A stretch of 64,000 nt of DNA, taken from positions 48,630 to 112,629 of the forward strand of contig JAIWZP010000078.1 in assembly GCA_025201375.1 (NCBI GenBank), read 5' to 3'. Shown here one piece after another: positions 43,326 to 54,321 of the stretch (positions are counted from its first letter, which is position 1; every line of letters starts with the position of its first letter). Source of the stretch: Gongronella butleri (Eukaryota > Mucoromycota > Mucoromycetes > Mucorales > Cunninghamellaceae). The translations under genes were made by a program, and so were the position numbers. The notes beneath the pieces are model-generated. The model was not told where the DNA came from and made no database searches. It worked only from the letters and a program-made list of their open reading frames with translations.

Positions 43326-44272
43326 TGCGCGTCACCCCGGTTCCCCCTCAATGGTTGACAGCACTCCGTGCCGTGACTCGCTCCATTCTCATGCCCTTCA
43401 CGCCCACCACCGCCTGGACGATAGCCACCCTCCCCAAAATTGATGGAGGACTGGGAGCCATTGACCCGATGACCCAACAAAAGGTGTTGCAACTTCGACT
43501 TCTCCAACGATTCACGAACCACCTCACCATGACGTCCGATCCGCTCTTCAGCCTTCTACGCGGGATGCTAAACCGCGGATATGGCGATGTGGACATCTGG
43601 ACTGCCGCGACGACCCCAAAACCGCGGAACGCGCTGACTTTCCCTTGGAAAAAACGCATGAACCTCCTGCTATCGCCATTACGCGACACTCCTGGGTGGG
43701 CTTCTGATTCACTGACCGAACGCGTCCATTTGCACACGCCACAGGCCAAGAAACCAGTGCCCTTTGCCAAACTCACGACGAAAATCCTCCGGCAAACGAT
43801 GCATCCTCGATACCAGCCTGCCCCACCACCATCGGACCACAGCTACGTGACTCCTCCCGTCCCCCTTTACCGTCAGGATTGCACGATACACGATTGGAAG
43901 CGCCTGTGGGGCCATCCAGACATTTCGCACCGCACCTTGACAATTTAGTGGCGCTTTCTCCACGGTGGTCTGCCAACAGCCGAACACCTACACCGCAACC
44001 ACTTTGACATCTCAGCCTCCCCGGAATGCCGCTCTTGCCCATGCCCACGTGAAGACGACATGCATTTTCTGTTCCAATGTGGCCCAAAACTTGAGATTTG
44101 GCACCGAAAACGCCTTGAATTCGATGTACACGCTTCCGACTACACAATTAGACAATGGCTCTGCCGACCCTCCCTCTGCCCCCGCCCCCTCATCCCCTTC
44201 ATGAATGCATCCATACTTGCTGTGTGGCTGTACCATCAAAAACACGTAATTTCTGGTGACTCGACAGATTAG
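43326..44272 (+). pseudogene. LINE reverse-transcriptase C-terminal fragment with zf-RVT motif, one nonsense codon
   Basis: One reading frame of about 315 codons runs from the truncation point to TAG at 44270-44272, broken by a single in-frame TAG at 43946-43948. The upstream part contains IATLPKIDGGLGAIDPMTQQ, typical of the region just after the RT thumb in fungal LINEs. The downstream part has WRFLHGGLPTAEHLHRNHF and CRSCPCPREDDMHFLFQC, the zinc-binding zf-RVT motif (Cx2C...Hx4C). No start codon is expected because the element is 5'-truncated. The nonsense codon shows it is inactive. Confidence 0.9.
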
Positions 44273-44400
44273 AGTGTTCCGCCCTCCCTTTTCCTCCCTT
44301 GATTATCTACCCACCCCGGCATCTCCCTTTGTACCCCTTAAAGTGATTGAATAACTGTTTTTATTAAATTGATCCATTATTTCATACAAAAAAAAAAAAA
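43326..44400 (+). mobile_element. 5'-truncated non-LTR (LINE) retrotransposon insertion
   Basis: A 1075-bp insertion bounded by a perfect 18-bp target-site duplication and ending in a 13-A tail (44388-44400), the classic product of target-primed reverse transcription. It keeps only the 3' end of the element: the last part of the reverse-transcriptase ORF and a roughly 115-bp 3' UTR. It has landed inside repeat copy C in the same orientation. The 5' end is truncated, since no endonuclease or RT catalytic core is present. The exact duplication suggests a fairly recent insertion. Confidence 0.93.
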
Positions 44401-44418
44401 GCTATCTCGACGAAAACT
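44401..44418 (+). repeat. Right target-site duplication (18 bp)
   Basis: Identical 18-bp copy of 43308-43325, directly following the A-tail. Confidence 0.92.
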
Positions 44419-45568
44419 GGCCGCAGATCCTCAAAACACGGCGCATAAGAAAGAGCATCATCTGTTGCGTATATGACCATTGATGATCACTTCAAAAAAC
44501 GAGTTCCAGACAGAATTAATGCGAACAGTCCGTTTGCGGGGCAACTTGGACGCATGAAAAACCGCGTCAGACTTTGATTTACGCGTGCCTGTTGCAAGTT
44601 AAATCCATGCCCCTGGAGCCTGTCTTGCTGGTGGATGCGTCGGCGCGGCTCCGAGGACGCGCCTTCGTGTGCCATTCGTCTGCAAAGTTTAATCTAAAAT
44701 CACGGATTACTTGCCAACCAGCAGATCAATGTCACTCTTTTTTGGCATGTTTCGTGGTTTCTCCCTGCGCTGCCTCTTGTGTGCAAGTTTGCAGGAGTTT
44801 TGGAGACCCATTTTTTCGATTTTGATTTTGGAGCTCTGAGGTGGCCAATTTTTGATTTGTGCCTGGCGCGCCTCCAGCGCTCTGCAAGTCATCCCATTAG
44901 ATGCTTTGCCCCCGTGTTTGTTAAAAAAATTGCAATAAAAATCATAGGCCGACCAGACCATTGTCGAGCAAATCGCCATTAAAGATTTTGTTGAAAAAGT
45001 GTATTTTCTCTGCGAGCTTTGGCCATCCATCGATGAGACTAATCTCATTCGATGCAGATTCAACAGGTATTTTTGACATATCAAAAGCATCGTGCATCAG
45101 ACCATCGGTTGCCGAGAGTATTGAGGTTGAAAGGTTTTGAAAAGTTTGAACTGTTTTCCCAAGCGTTCAAAGGTCACACGCATCGAGTAACACCCTTTCT
45201 GCAAATGACGCCCGAGCCTGCCTGATTCGATAAATGCAAATTTCAATGCGATCAAGAAGGATTTGACCAAGACAGTGCTATAATTGTGAAAATGTTGATG
45301 TTTTGGATTCATCTGCACAACGACTCAACTGACCTCTGGTTTTCAACGCCATGTCGAAAAAGACGCGACAAAATGGCTAATGACATCATACTGAAGAGGG
45401 TTCTGGAGGCGATCCAGCATGATTTTGTAGTGTTAAGAAAAATCTACATTTTTTGGGATTTCACTGCGACTATCTGGTTGGCCTTTAGATTTCACGGGCT
45501 TTTTTTGAAACGAGACGCGCCAAAACACTTATGATATGCATCAAGTGGATCTATGATATTGGTTCAAA

Positions 45569-45587
45569 GGCAAAGGCAAAGGCAAAG

Positions 45588-45621
<34 letters not shown>
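45569..45621 (+). repeat. (GGCAAA)4 microsatellite leading into A32
   Basis: Four exact GGCAAA units (45569-45592) run into an uninterrupted run of 32 A (45590-45621). It lies at the end of repeat copy C and before the 3' end of the P5 ATPase gene. It could be the tail of a retroposed element or simple slippage. Confidence 0.7.
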
Positions 45622-45624
<3 letters not shown>

Positions 45625-45771
45625 CAAATTAGCAATTTATTAAAATACACAGCTTGGGGAATAGCAATCATGGAAGAATGGAAAGTGAGCAGGAGATGAT
45701 GTAGTCTATGGCGAGCGAGAAATAAGAAAAAGGAAAAAAGGAAGGGGGGGGGGAAATAAAGTGATCATTCA

Positions 45772-46643
45772 TCACAATTTGAAGCGGATGCGCTTGGGAT
45801 CGGGGTTTCTTTGGGCGCGCTTGATGGCCCACTTGCGCGCGACGCCAAGGACGACAAAGCGTTCCCAGATGACGACGGCGACCATGTTGGCGATCATGTA
45901 GCCCCAGAGCTGCCAGCGGAACCAGACGGGCAGGACATTGTGGCCAAGAGGCGAGTTGTAGGGCTCGATATACCACCAGGGGGTTGGGTAGCCCATTTGC
46001 TCGAGGATGGCGGGGTCGCCGCAATTGATGCGGAAGATGCAGCCGAGCGGGTTGGGTGGGGCGAGCGTCAGGTAGCTGATGAAGACAAAGAAACAGCACC
46101 AGATGAAAACGAGCAAGTAATTGCGATACCAGTGGCGACGGTGGACGGAGCCAAAGTTGACGATGAAGGCATTGTGGAAGAATTGGGTCATGGCGACGAG
46201 CGAGATGATCTCGGCCTCGTAATTGTCACCAATGAGCCACCACTGCGCGGAATTGATGGAAGACGCGTCAAATTGGTTGCAAATGAACCAATCCTGCTTG
46301 AAGAGCCACACGACGCTCATGGTCAAGAACCAAAAGTTGATGAAAATGACGCCAAAGCACGATGCGAGCGTCTGGATGCCAATGGGCTTGGCCGTGGGCC
46401 GCGATGGCGCGAGCTTGGCCGCTGGGAGCGCTTGCGTGATGGCAATGGTCATGGGCGTCGTCGTACAGCCGTCAATGGCGATCCACACAGGTTGGCTTCC
46501 AATGACCGTGAAGTAGAACATGATCAGCTCCCAAAAGGCCATGGTCTCACCATAGAAAATCAAATACTTGTAATTGGCAAACGAGGTGGCCAGGGCAGAG
46601 CGACCTTGGCGCAGCAATTCAACAGCCTGGAGCACGGATCTGT

Positions 46644-46693
<50 letters not shown>

Positions 46694-49600
46694 GAATCCT
46701 GTCCATTTCTGCGCCCTTTGTTCTCATCCCCCCCTTTTTTTTTCTTTACCTGTTGTTGGTGCTAAAGGGCGAGACAATGGAGGCTTCAGCGTCCGACAGG
46801 GCCAGGCCGACGTGAGCAGCACGCAGGGCACCGCAATCGTTACCGCCGTCACCGCACATGGCGACGACGCCCTTTTCCATGTGGAGCTTGACACAGTCGA
46901 CCTTGTCTGTGGGGGTCATGCGCGCAAACACGCGGGTGTGCAGCAAATAGTGGCGCATCTTGTCCTGTTGGCAGAGGAATTCGAATGCGCGGCCGGTCAA
47001 GGCCAATTCGATCTGTTTCTCGTGTTCTTCGTGCAAATCCTTGCTGAGGACGCCGTCCACATCAACGGTTTCACCCGAGTCGACGTCGGTCCATTGCATC
47101 TGGCCAGCCTTGCAGTCGCCGAGGATGACGCGTTGGTGCGGGGCAATCATGCCACACTCGCGTGCAATAAAGATGCCAGTGAGCGCGGTGTCGCCCGTGA
47201 TCATGACGACGCGTGTGTCGCCCTCCTTGAGCTCGGCAATGGCCTCGGCAGTGTCGTGCTTGAGCATGTTGCGGAACAGGACAAAGCCGATGAAATCGCA
47301 GCCCTTTTCGAGGTCGTCGCGCGACATTTGCTTGATTTCCTTGAGTTCAATATCTTTTCCGAGTTCGCCGAGGTCACGATGGGCCATGGACAGCACGTAG
47401 CAGCCCTCCTTGGCGTACTCGGCAGCAAGATCGTCGTAATTGGCCGGCAGCGAGTCGTAATTGCACATGGTCTTGATTTTTTCAAAAGAGCCCTTGAGGT
47501 ACACGTGGACACGGTTTGTTTCCGTGTCCAACACAGCAACGGATTGCGACGCGCGCGCGTGGACGAATTCGAAGCGGCGGACCACGTGAACGGTCTTGCG
47601 CGGGGCATTGTCGGGCTTGTCTGCGGGTGCGACAAGGGTGTCGAGGTATTCGGCGGCAGCAGCAGGCTGCAACGTCCATTCCATGGCACGGAACGACTCA
47701 ATGTCGACGGGATTACCAATGAAGCGGTCCTTGACTTGCGTGACGGCGTGGCAGGTGGCGACACCCATGGCCAAGACAGGGTCCATGAGGCGAGGGTCAG
47801 TTTGAGCCTTTTCATCATTAGCCTTGTGCGTGCCATTGAATTCGAGACCCTCCTTGGTCAACGTGCCAGTCTTATCAAAGCAGAAGATGCGCACCTTGCC
47901 AGACAAGTTGATACGAGGCAGATCAATGCAATTGATCTGTTTGCGCCGCAGGCGAGCGGCACACACGCTTTGATTGATGGTAAAAGCGGCAGGCAACAAG
48001 GGCGAGAAGATTTCAGAAATAACAAAGATACCATAGAACCAAGAAGTGATGTTGCCGCGGCCCATGAGGTAGATGGACAGGGCAAAGGCAATCAGACCCC
48101 ACACGAGCAGAATACCAATGGCGATCTTGATGTGTTCGTTGAAAATGAAGCTGACAGGCGAAGGGTACAAAATCTTTTGAATCAAATTGCCCTTTTCCGT
48201 GGTAATGCCCGTGTTCAACACGAGGGCATACGCACGCGACGATGTGTGATTGTCGGACGAAAGATCGGTCTGTTGATGGATATTCATGTTGACTTGATCA
48301 ATCACCGTGCCGGCAAAGAGCGAGCTGGACTTGTTGGCGCCATTGCGCTCGTACACTTGCGCGTCGTTGCCAATTGGCACCTTGCGCACGGGATTGGCTT
48401 CACCGGTCAAGGCAGACTCGTTGACAACAACCTCACCATAGAAAAGAACAGCATCACAAGGCACAATCGCTTGCTCCTCGACGTGGAAGATATCGCCGGG
48501 GACGAGCTCAGAGCTGGACACGTCGAGCCACTCGCCATCGCGGTAAACATTTACAGGGGCTTGCTGCCCAGCCATGTCGCGGATCTGATAATCACCACGC
48601 AGACGCATGAACACGCGCACCAACGCTGCAAGGACAATCACGCATGTCTGCACGGCACCCATCTTGTAATACGTGAAGAAGCTAACAACAAAAAACAGGG
48701 TGAGACACCTCACCGGGCAACCAAAAAAAAAAAAAATGCAATGATACTTACTACCAGACCCACATGCACATCAATTGGTAGAGATATAAAAGCGAGGTAA
48801 ATCTAAAAAAAGAGAGAGAGAGAGATGAGCCACTCCATCCATTGCACGGCGAACAAGTTGCTTCTTACTCTTGTACAATGGCGCGAGGGATGCTGGGGAC
48901 CTTGACATGGATGACATTGGGGCCAATGAGCTCGGTGCGCTGATGAGCTTCCTCCGAGGTGATGCCATTCGTCCACTTGCGCAGCTCGCCATGCGTCGAG
49001 CCAAGGTCATACTCATAGGGCTCGAAGCGATTGCGCTCGGGATTGTAAATGTAGCGCATGCATTGGAAAACAAAGTAGCTCACATTGTTGGAAGTCTTGC
49101 GCACACGCGTCGTCTTGACAAGAATATCCCATCTAGCACAGAAAAAAAAAAAAGATCGCGTGAGACACAGAGCCAATGAAAAAAATGGGGCCCTGGTTTC
49201 TTGTTTTACCCAAATCGGCGGGTCAGGGTTGCCTCCCATTGGCGGAAGCGGGCCAGCCACTTTGTGCCGTCGTCCAAAAAGATCAGGGGTTCCTGCTTGC
49301 GCTCAATTTGGATATGGGGGCATAGGTGCGCATTGGACTCGATGCGGAAATAGTTGACAAGACGCGACTTGTAAATGAGAAGCACCGCGAACCACGTGCC
49401 GGCACAGTGCCACACCACACAGAAAATTTGCGACGTCAAATCACCCGTCAAAAAGACGCCATTGGCAACACCATTAAGTGTGCCGTCTTGAAAAAAAGAA
49501 GAAAGAAAAAAGAAAGAAAAAAGAAAAACATGGTCAGACAAGACACAAAAAAAAAAAAAAAAAAAAAGGGAGGGGGTTGTTGCTAAGGAGACTTACAATT

Positions 49601-50509
49601 GTCGCTGACAAGGCAGCCCAAGAAGATGATATACAACAGACTAGTCAAAATGACGGAGCCCATGGTAAAGTAGCCGAAAATGTCGTTTTTGAAGCCACGG
49701 ATGCGCAGACGCTCGTACTCGCTGATGGACGATGTGTCGCTGTTGCTGTCGCTCGTGTCGACTTGCTTCTTCTCGTCCATGGCCTTCTCGCTAATCTGTT
49801 TCTCCGAGACCGGGGGTGTGGAGCTGGCAGTGGCGGTAGCCAAGGTGGCACGATGGAATTGACGCTCGCGCGCAAGCTTGTACATGTGCCAGAGAACGAG
49901 AACGGCGGCCTGGAAGCCGATATACGCCCACACAAAGAGCCACATGGGCTCAGTCCACGTAAAATAGGGAAGGACGACCGGACAGGTGACCCAGACCGAG
50001 GCGGTCGTGTAAGCAGGGTACGAGCTCGCGCCAGTCATGTTGACCGTTGACGCACAGACGTCCTGGATCTGGCTGGCGTTGCGAGGATCGAATTGCGTGA
50101 TGTTGACCGACAAGGCCGCGCATGGCACATAGCCGGCAGGCATCGTCGAATCGCCACAATCACAAATGTTGGCAATGCCCTCGCACGACTCGGCGCAGGT
50201 GCCATCGAGACAGAATTGCTGGCCGACGGGGCATGATGCCGTCATGGCAGAGGGACACAAGTTGTAATTGGTCACACACAAAGTGGGGCATACTTGATTA
50301 TACGCTGGCTTCAATGGGCAAGCATTCCCTTGCAGATCATAGTCATTGGCTAGAAAGAGAGAAAGAAGAAAAAGGGGGGTTAGCAACGCACAGACAGCCG
50401 CGAAAAAACGAAAAAAAAAAAAAAAAACGAGCCACTCACGAGTCTCAAAGATAGGCAAAGCCTGTCCAAGAGCAACCCAAAGCACGAGCAGAGCTGCGAC
50501 GGCTTTCAT
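45772..50509 (-). CDS. P5-type (P5B-like) cation/polyamine-transporting ATPase with Cys-rich ectodomain
   Basis: Seven exons (50509-50440, 50349-49597, 49486-49210, 49132-48869, 48802-48752, 48681-46750, 46639-45772) encode 1404 residues, and every phase closes. The N-terminus is a signal peptide (MKAVAALLVLWVALGQALP), then an ectodomain (about 24-155) with 13 cysteines and three N-glycosylation sequons, and a membrane helix at about 159-180. A roughly 60-residue Ser/Asp/Glu linker and two more helices come before the P5 core. The core has LTGEAN (about 563), the M4 segment SPLLPAAFT (about 698), DKTGTLT (Asp about 741), MITGD, and GDGGNDCGALRAAHVGLALS with the P5 signature SDAEASIVSPF. P5B pumps (ATP13A2-like) move polyamines out of lysosome/vacuole. 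The P5B PPALP motif is altered to SPLLP. The last introns contain extreme T-runs. Confidence 0.92.
46646..46689. repeat. A44 (T44 on coding strand) in a P5 ATPase intron
   Basis: 44 consecutive A on the plus strand. On the coding (minus) strand this is a T44 polypyrimidine tract ending four bases before the intron's 3' AG. Confidence 0.9.
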
Positions 50510-51353
50510 AGTGTACTAGATAGAACGGGACGAGGAAAGGGATATCTAAATAGCACGACACGTATGAAGGGTCAGCAAAAAAAAGGGGAAGCCTGTTGGT
50601 GATAGGGAAAGGAAGGAAGAGAAAGAAAGAAAAAAAAACAAGATGGCAAAATCTCTTTTTTCAATTAAGGTTCTCTGCCAGATTTTGCACCCTCGTCACA
50701 ATGGGCTCCGCTCTTGAAAGGCACCAATCTGAGCCAACAGATTGACTTTTTTTTTCATTATCTTTAAAGTGGACTATTAACCAATGCCATTCATCCAAAA
50801 TGGCCGCAAGTCGCCATGATGTCCTCCCAGTCCATTGCGCCCAATCCATGGGGGGGATCAATGCAAAATGGCAGAAAAAAAGAAAAAATGAGCGTCGTCA
50901 AATTAGATCTTAAAAAGTTTTGATGTTGCACAAGACCTGATCAAGAAGTAACTTCAATCAGAGTCACACAGCGATTACGAGGGAGCCAATGGCATGATAG
51001 TAGGAATGTGATTTTCTTTTTTTTCCTCGCGCAAAACGTCGATCGCACCCTGTTTTTTTGGTGCCGCCCTTGGTAAAAAACGCGCACACACTTTGAGAGT
51101 GTTTCTCCTCTCGTGCTCTCACTGCCTTGAAAAATGACGTCACGCGAGCTCGTTGTCAAACATTCAAGCATAGTGTTTGTGGTCGCTGGGATCTTCCCAC
51201 CCTACATCCAAATGTTGATGCTGAGCCAATGTTTGCAACGCAGATTGCATAAATGTCGTTTTTCATCACTTTTGTACGTGTATGCACGCGTGCACGCTCA
51301 ATTCTTGCTTGTGGCCCCCCCCCCCATTTTATTGGCTTTAAAACAAAAGCCTG
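50510..51353. other. Intergenic upstream of the P5 ATPase
   Basis: About 840 bp with no supportable gene. It includes the P5 ATPase promoter (A-rich, A9-type runs near 50575-50640) and ordinary sequence. Confidence 0.45.
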
Positions 51354-51809
51354 GGTCAATCGCGTTCAATTCGTCGATGAGCACAATGCTGGGCGATTTG
51401 CGTCGCGCAGCTGCAAATAAATCGTGCACGCGCCTTGCGCCTATGCCGACGTGCATTTCGTCAAAATTCGCTTCCAGACATGAAAAAGAACGGAACATTC
51501 GCCTCGCCCGCCACAGTGCGCGCCAGCAGTGTCTTGCTCGTGCTGGGCAGGCCCGTCAGAATCACGCCCTTGGGCAATTTGCCGCCCAATCCTGTGTATT
51601 GTACCAGTGCGGATTCTTGAGAAATTGATCCCATTGCTTCCATTACTTCCATTGCTTCCATTCCTCCAATTCGTCCTTGGTCTCGTCGCAACCTTGCATG
51701 CCATCAAAATTAACCGCCTGGCTCAATGTTTCGTACTCGGATGGCGTGCTGCTCGTTGTCTTTAGTAGCCCGGAATTCTCTATTGCAAGAGATAAAATCG
51801 TTAACAGGC
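51354..51809 (-). pseudogene. Partial duplicate of the YME1 AAA+ region, decayed
   Basis: This segment aligns end to end with 55484-55908 of the intact YME1 gene 4 kb away, same orientation. The duplicated part spans the transmembrane-proximal linker to Walker B. It is inactivated. Walker A GPPGTGKT has become GLPSTSKT, and Walker B FIDELDAIG reads [10 protein letters not shown] one-base insertion after SGSEF shifts the frame, and a CCATTGCTT/CCATTACTT minisatellite (about 51630-51665) has expanded in place of ELVQF-coding sequence. The parent region is intronless, so DNA- or RNA-mediated copying cannot be told apart. There is no start codon or promoter of its own. Confidence 0.9.
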
Positions 51810-52083
51810 CTTTTTTTTTTTCGTAGATCGCAACTTAAACATCCTCACTGGAAAATTGGTCTTTGAAACATAATTGGCAGATTCACGGCTATTGCTGTCT
51901 TTCCCTGGAAGAAAATAAGGAGCCGAAATGATTATTTTTATGTACAAACGGGGCATGATGGTTGTAAACAAAGTATACGAGGGAGAATGATACAGAGAGA
52001 GGGAGGGAAAGGAGGAGGTAATACAGTATTCATATGAAGTAAAAAAAAAAAAGGGGGGAAAGGGGAAATGGAGACGTAGCAGC
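51810..52083. other. Short spacer
   Basis: T-run and AT-rich sequence between the YME1 fragment and the unknown gene. Nothing recognised. Confidence 0.4.
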
Positions 52084-53518
52084 TCACCATTTTAATACCT
52101 GACGAACAGTGGGGCCATCAAATTCCAAAAGGCCAGCGTCGCAAAGATCCATGCTGTCGGCGAGGTTGCTAATTGAGCGCAGAATGTCCTATAAAAATAA
52201 ATGAAGGTGTCAGTCACAAAAACATTCAGATAATGGATGGAAACCTACGATGATCGTGGCCACCAACTCGAAAATCTTGACAAAAAGGACACGCCCTTGC
52301 CATGTTGTTGGCAGCCTTGCGCTGCGCACCTGCACATGTTCGTACATGGGGTGTACGAGGCCCGTCGTTGACATGGTCAGCTGATTTTTGACGAGGTGAA
52401 GGCAAATATCCTTGAATTGCTGCATCAAGTCAAACGAACATTCCTTTCTCGCTGCCGCTTCCATTTTAAGCACCATTGCTGAGCACTCGATGAGCTTGAT
52501 CGTGTCGCCATTGGTGTGCGCGACGTTCTCCAGATTGATGCCGCTAAATACATCAGAAAATATCAAAGAGAGTGAGTGAGCAAGGAATTGCGCTTTTAGA
52601 AAGCATTGGAATTACCTCGATGACTCGACAAACATTGCCTCTGTGTTGAGGGTCGAGTTGGTCAGCGTGCCGACGCGTCAATTTGCCGGATAGGCACGTT
52701 CTTGAGCTCGTAGTCTTTCGGCTTCAAAACAACGAATTTTGCTGGCCTTGAGCCCTTTCTCGCACCTAGAATCAATAGAACAGTAAGCAATGCAAAGCGG
52801 TGGCTCTTTTTTTTTTTTTTCCTTTTCTTTACCATGAAAATGAGACCAAACCAGTGACCTTTGACATGATTCTCAGCACCGGCACGACGCGCTCGACAAA
52901 CGCCTTGCGTTCGTGGGTAGTGGCTGGCGTCGGGGACATGCATTGCAAGTGAAAGCCGACAAGCGTGTACCGAATGATGTCCACCATTTGCTGCACATGT
53001 TTGTCACCCGTGCTCAGCTCAAGGGCCCCAAGGCGAGCGCGGCTTGCAAAAATGACAAGAGACCAGGCAGCATGTTGAGGCTGGCATTGCACCTGCCGTC
53101 AGCATTGTTGCGCATAAATTCCGCTGCTACACGATCTACCTCCTGGCTGGTGGCGGGGTCGGTGGTGTACGTGCTCGTCGCAATCACAGTGCTAGCAATA
53201 AAGTCTTTGATGTCACTTGTTTTGAGTTTGGAGCGATAAGGGCTTTCGTCCAGCGAGCACATTGGCCGGGATTGTGTGGCTCGTGCCTTGCTTCTTGATC
53301 ATCGTAGGCTAAAAAGAAAAATCACAAGTCAGAGACGGTGCTACCAATGCCAAAGATTCTCTTACGCGCAGCGTTTCAGGATCCAACAGGACGCCAAAAG
53401 CGTCGTCGTTGTCGTCGCTGATGTCGTTGTCGTCGCGGCATTGGTGTTTTGGCGCTTGGCGGAACGGCTTGGCTCCCCGTCGTCGAGATAAACGCGCTTG
53501 TCGCTGACCATTGCGCAT
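52084..53518 (-). pseudogene. Six-exon gene of unknown family with one in-frame TGA
   Basis: Exons 53518-53366, 53286-53093, 53042-52833, 52765-52616, 52543-52249 and 52188-52084 join with all phases correct to 369 codons. The single interruption is TGA at 52678-52680 (codon 215), in the context AYPAN-stop-RVGTLTNSTLNTEA. Recognisable stretches are DDNDDAFGVLLDPETLR, MVDIIRYTLVGFHLQCMS, AMFVESSSGINLENVAHTNG, RLPTTWQG-VLFVKIFELVA, and a final LLEFDGPTVRQVLKW. It has no membrane segments or known motif, so I cannot name a function. Conserved splicing with one nonsense codon suggests recent loss, readthrough, or a base error. It may belong to a lineage-specific multicopy family. Confidence 0.6.
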
Positions 53519-54321
53519 GAAAAATAAAAAATGAGCCACCTAGTTACTTTATCTTGCCTCACGCGCCGTTTTCATGCACTTAAATGTGGAAATTTCTCTG
53601 CTTCTGCTTGTCGATTTGACACACATTATTAACGATGGGGTGAGAAGCTGCAGACGTGGATGCATTGGTAGCGGCGCTTGGGGCGGAGAGGGAGGAGTTG
53701 CTTAGAGAACCGTGTTGCTGTATGGCCATAATACAAGTGCTTCAAAAATCGCTCAATTCGTATTTTGTTCACGTAGCCAGATGTAAAATTTGATTTAGAA
53801 TTGAATAAAGTTCTCACACGGTGTCCATTAACTTAATAAAATTTCGAGATAATCGCACTTCACGCGATTTTACGCGATCTTGGCCTTTGGCGGCGGTAAA
53901 AGTGCGATTATCAAGTGTTTTTACTAAACGAGCAAGCTCAAAAATAACACCATTCGATTCCAAATCAAATTTTACAACCAGAGGCATCGTGTTAACTCAT
54001 CTCAGTGCATTCCTGGGCGCTCAGCAAGAGATTAAAATCAAAATGCAGCTGCCCAATTCTCGATTAAACAGACTTGAAGAAGCTTTGTAATTAAAAAAAA
54101 GCAAAAGTTTCCCGCCCAGTTCAGCCGCAGCTCTCTCACACCACCTATTTTAAACCCCACGGCGCGTCTCTGTCCTTTATAAAACGCACTGCAAGCATAA
54201 AGTAAGAGAAAAGGACTTTTATTGAAGAGGAGACTGATTCGGTGCGTGCCGTTTTTCTAGTGAACATGCGATCGATGGATGTCCAAACTTGGGGCTGGTA
54301 TGACGAGGGAATGGGGCTATT
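53519..54321. other. Intergenic, nothing recognised
   Basis: About 800 bp with GCGATTTTACGCGATC-type words near 53860 and no supportable gene. Confidence 0.45.

Larger units (their letters stand above)
41900..45560 (+). repeat. Dispersed degenerate repeat, copy C (interrupted by a retrotransposon)
   Basis: A 3.6-kb block, about 2.6 kb without the inserted element. It matches copy B in order: GACTGGTTGTCGCGTAAAGT near 43261, CTTGCTGGTGGATGCGTCGG at 44624, CTTGTGTGCAAGTTTG near 44776 and GGCCAATTTTTGATTTGTG near 44841. It also repeats internally. CATTAGATGC followed by GCAATAAAAATC occurs near 42575-42622 and 44896-44943. A motif ending in CTCTGGTTTTT or CCCGGTTTTT, followed by a variable GACGC or GAGGC stretch, occurs near 42175, 43010 and 45330. 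The block therefore looks like a decayed tandem array. There is no coding capacity outside the inserted element. Confidence 0.7.

Noticed and set aside
46812..48800. A 662-codon plus-strand open frame opposite the P5 ATPase
   Set aside because: It is antisense to a confidently identified P-type ATPase exon and its translation has no recognisable domain. It reflects codon bias of the real gene.
52616..53286. Apparent multiple frameshifts in the unknown gene
   Set aside because: An additional 50-nt intron (53043-53092) and an alternative acceptor at 53287 explain all shifts; only one TGA remains.
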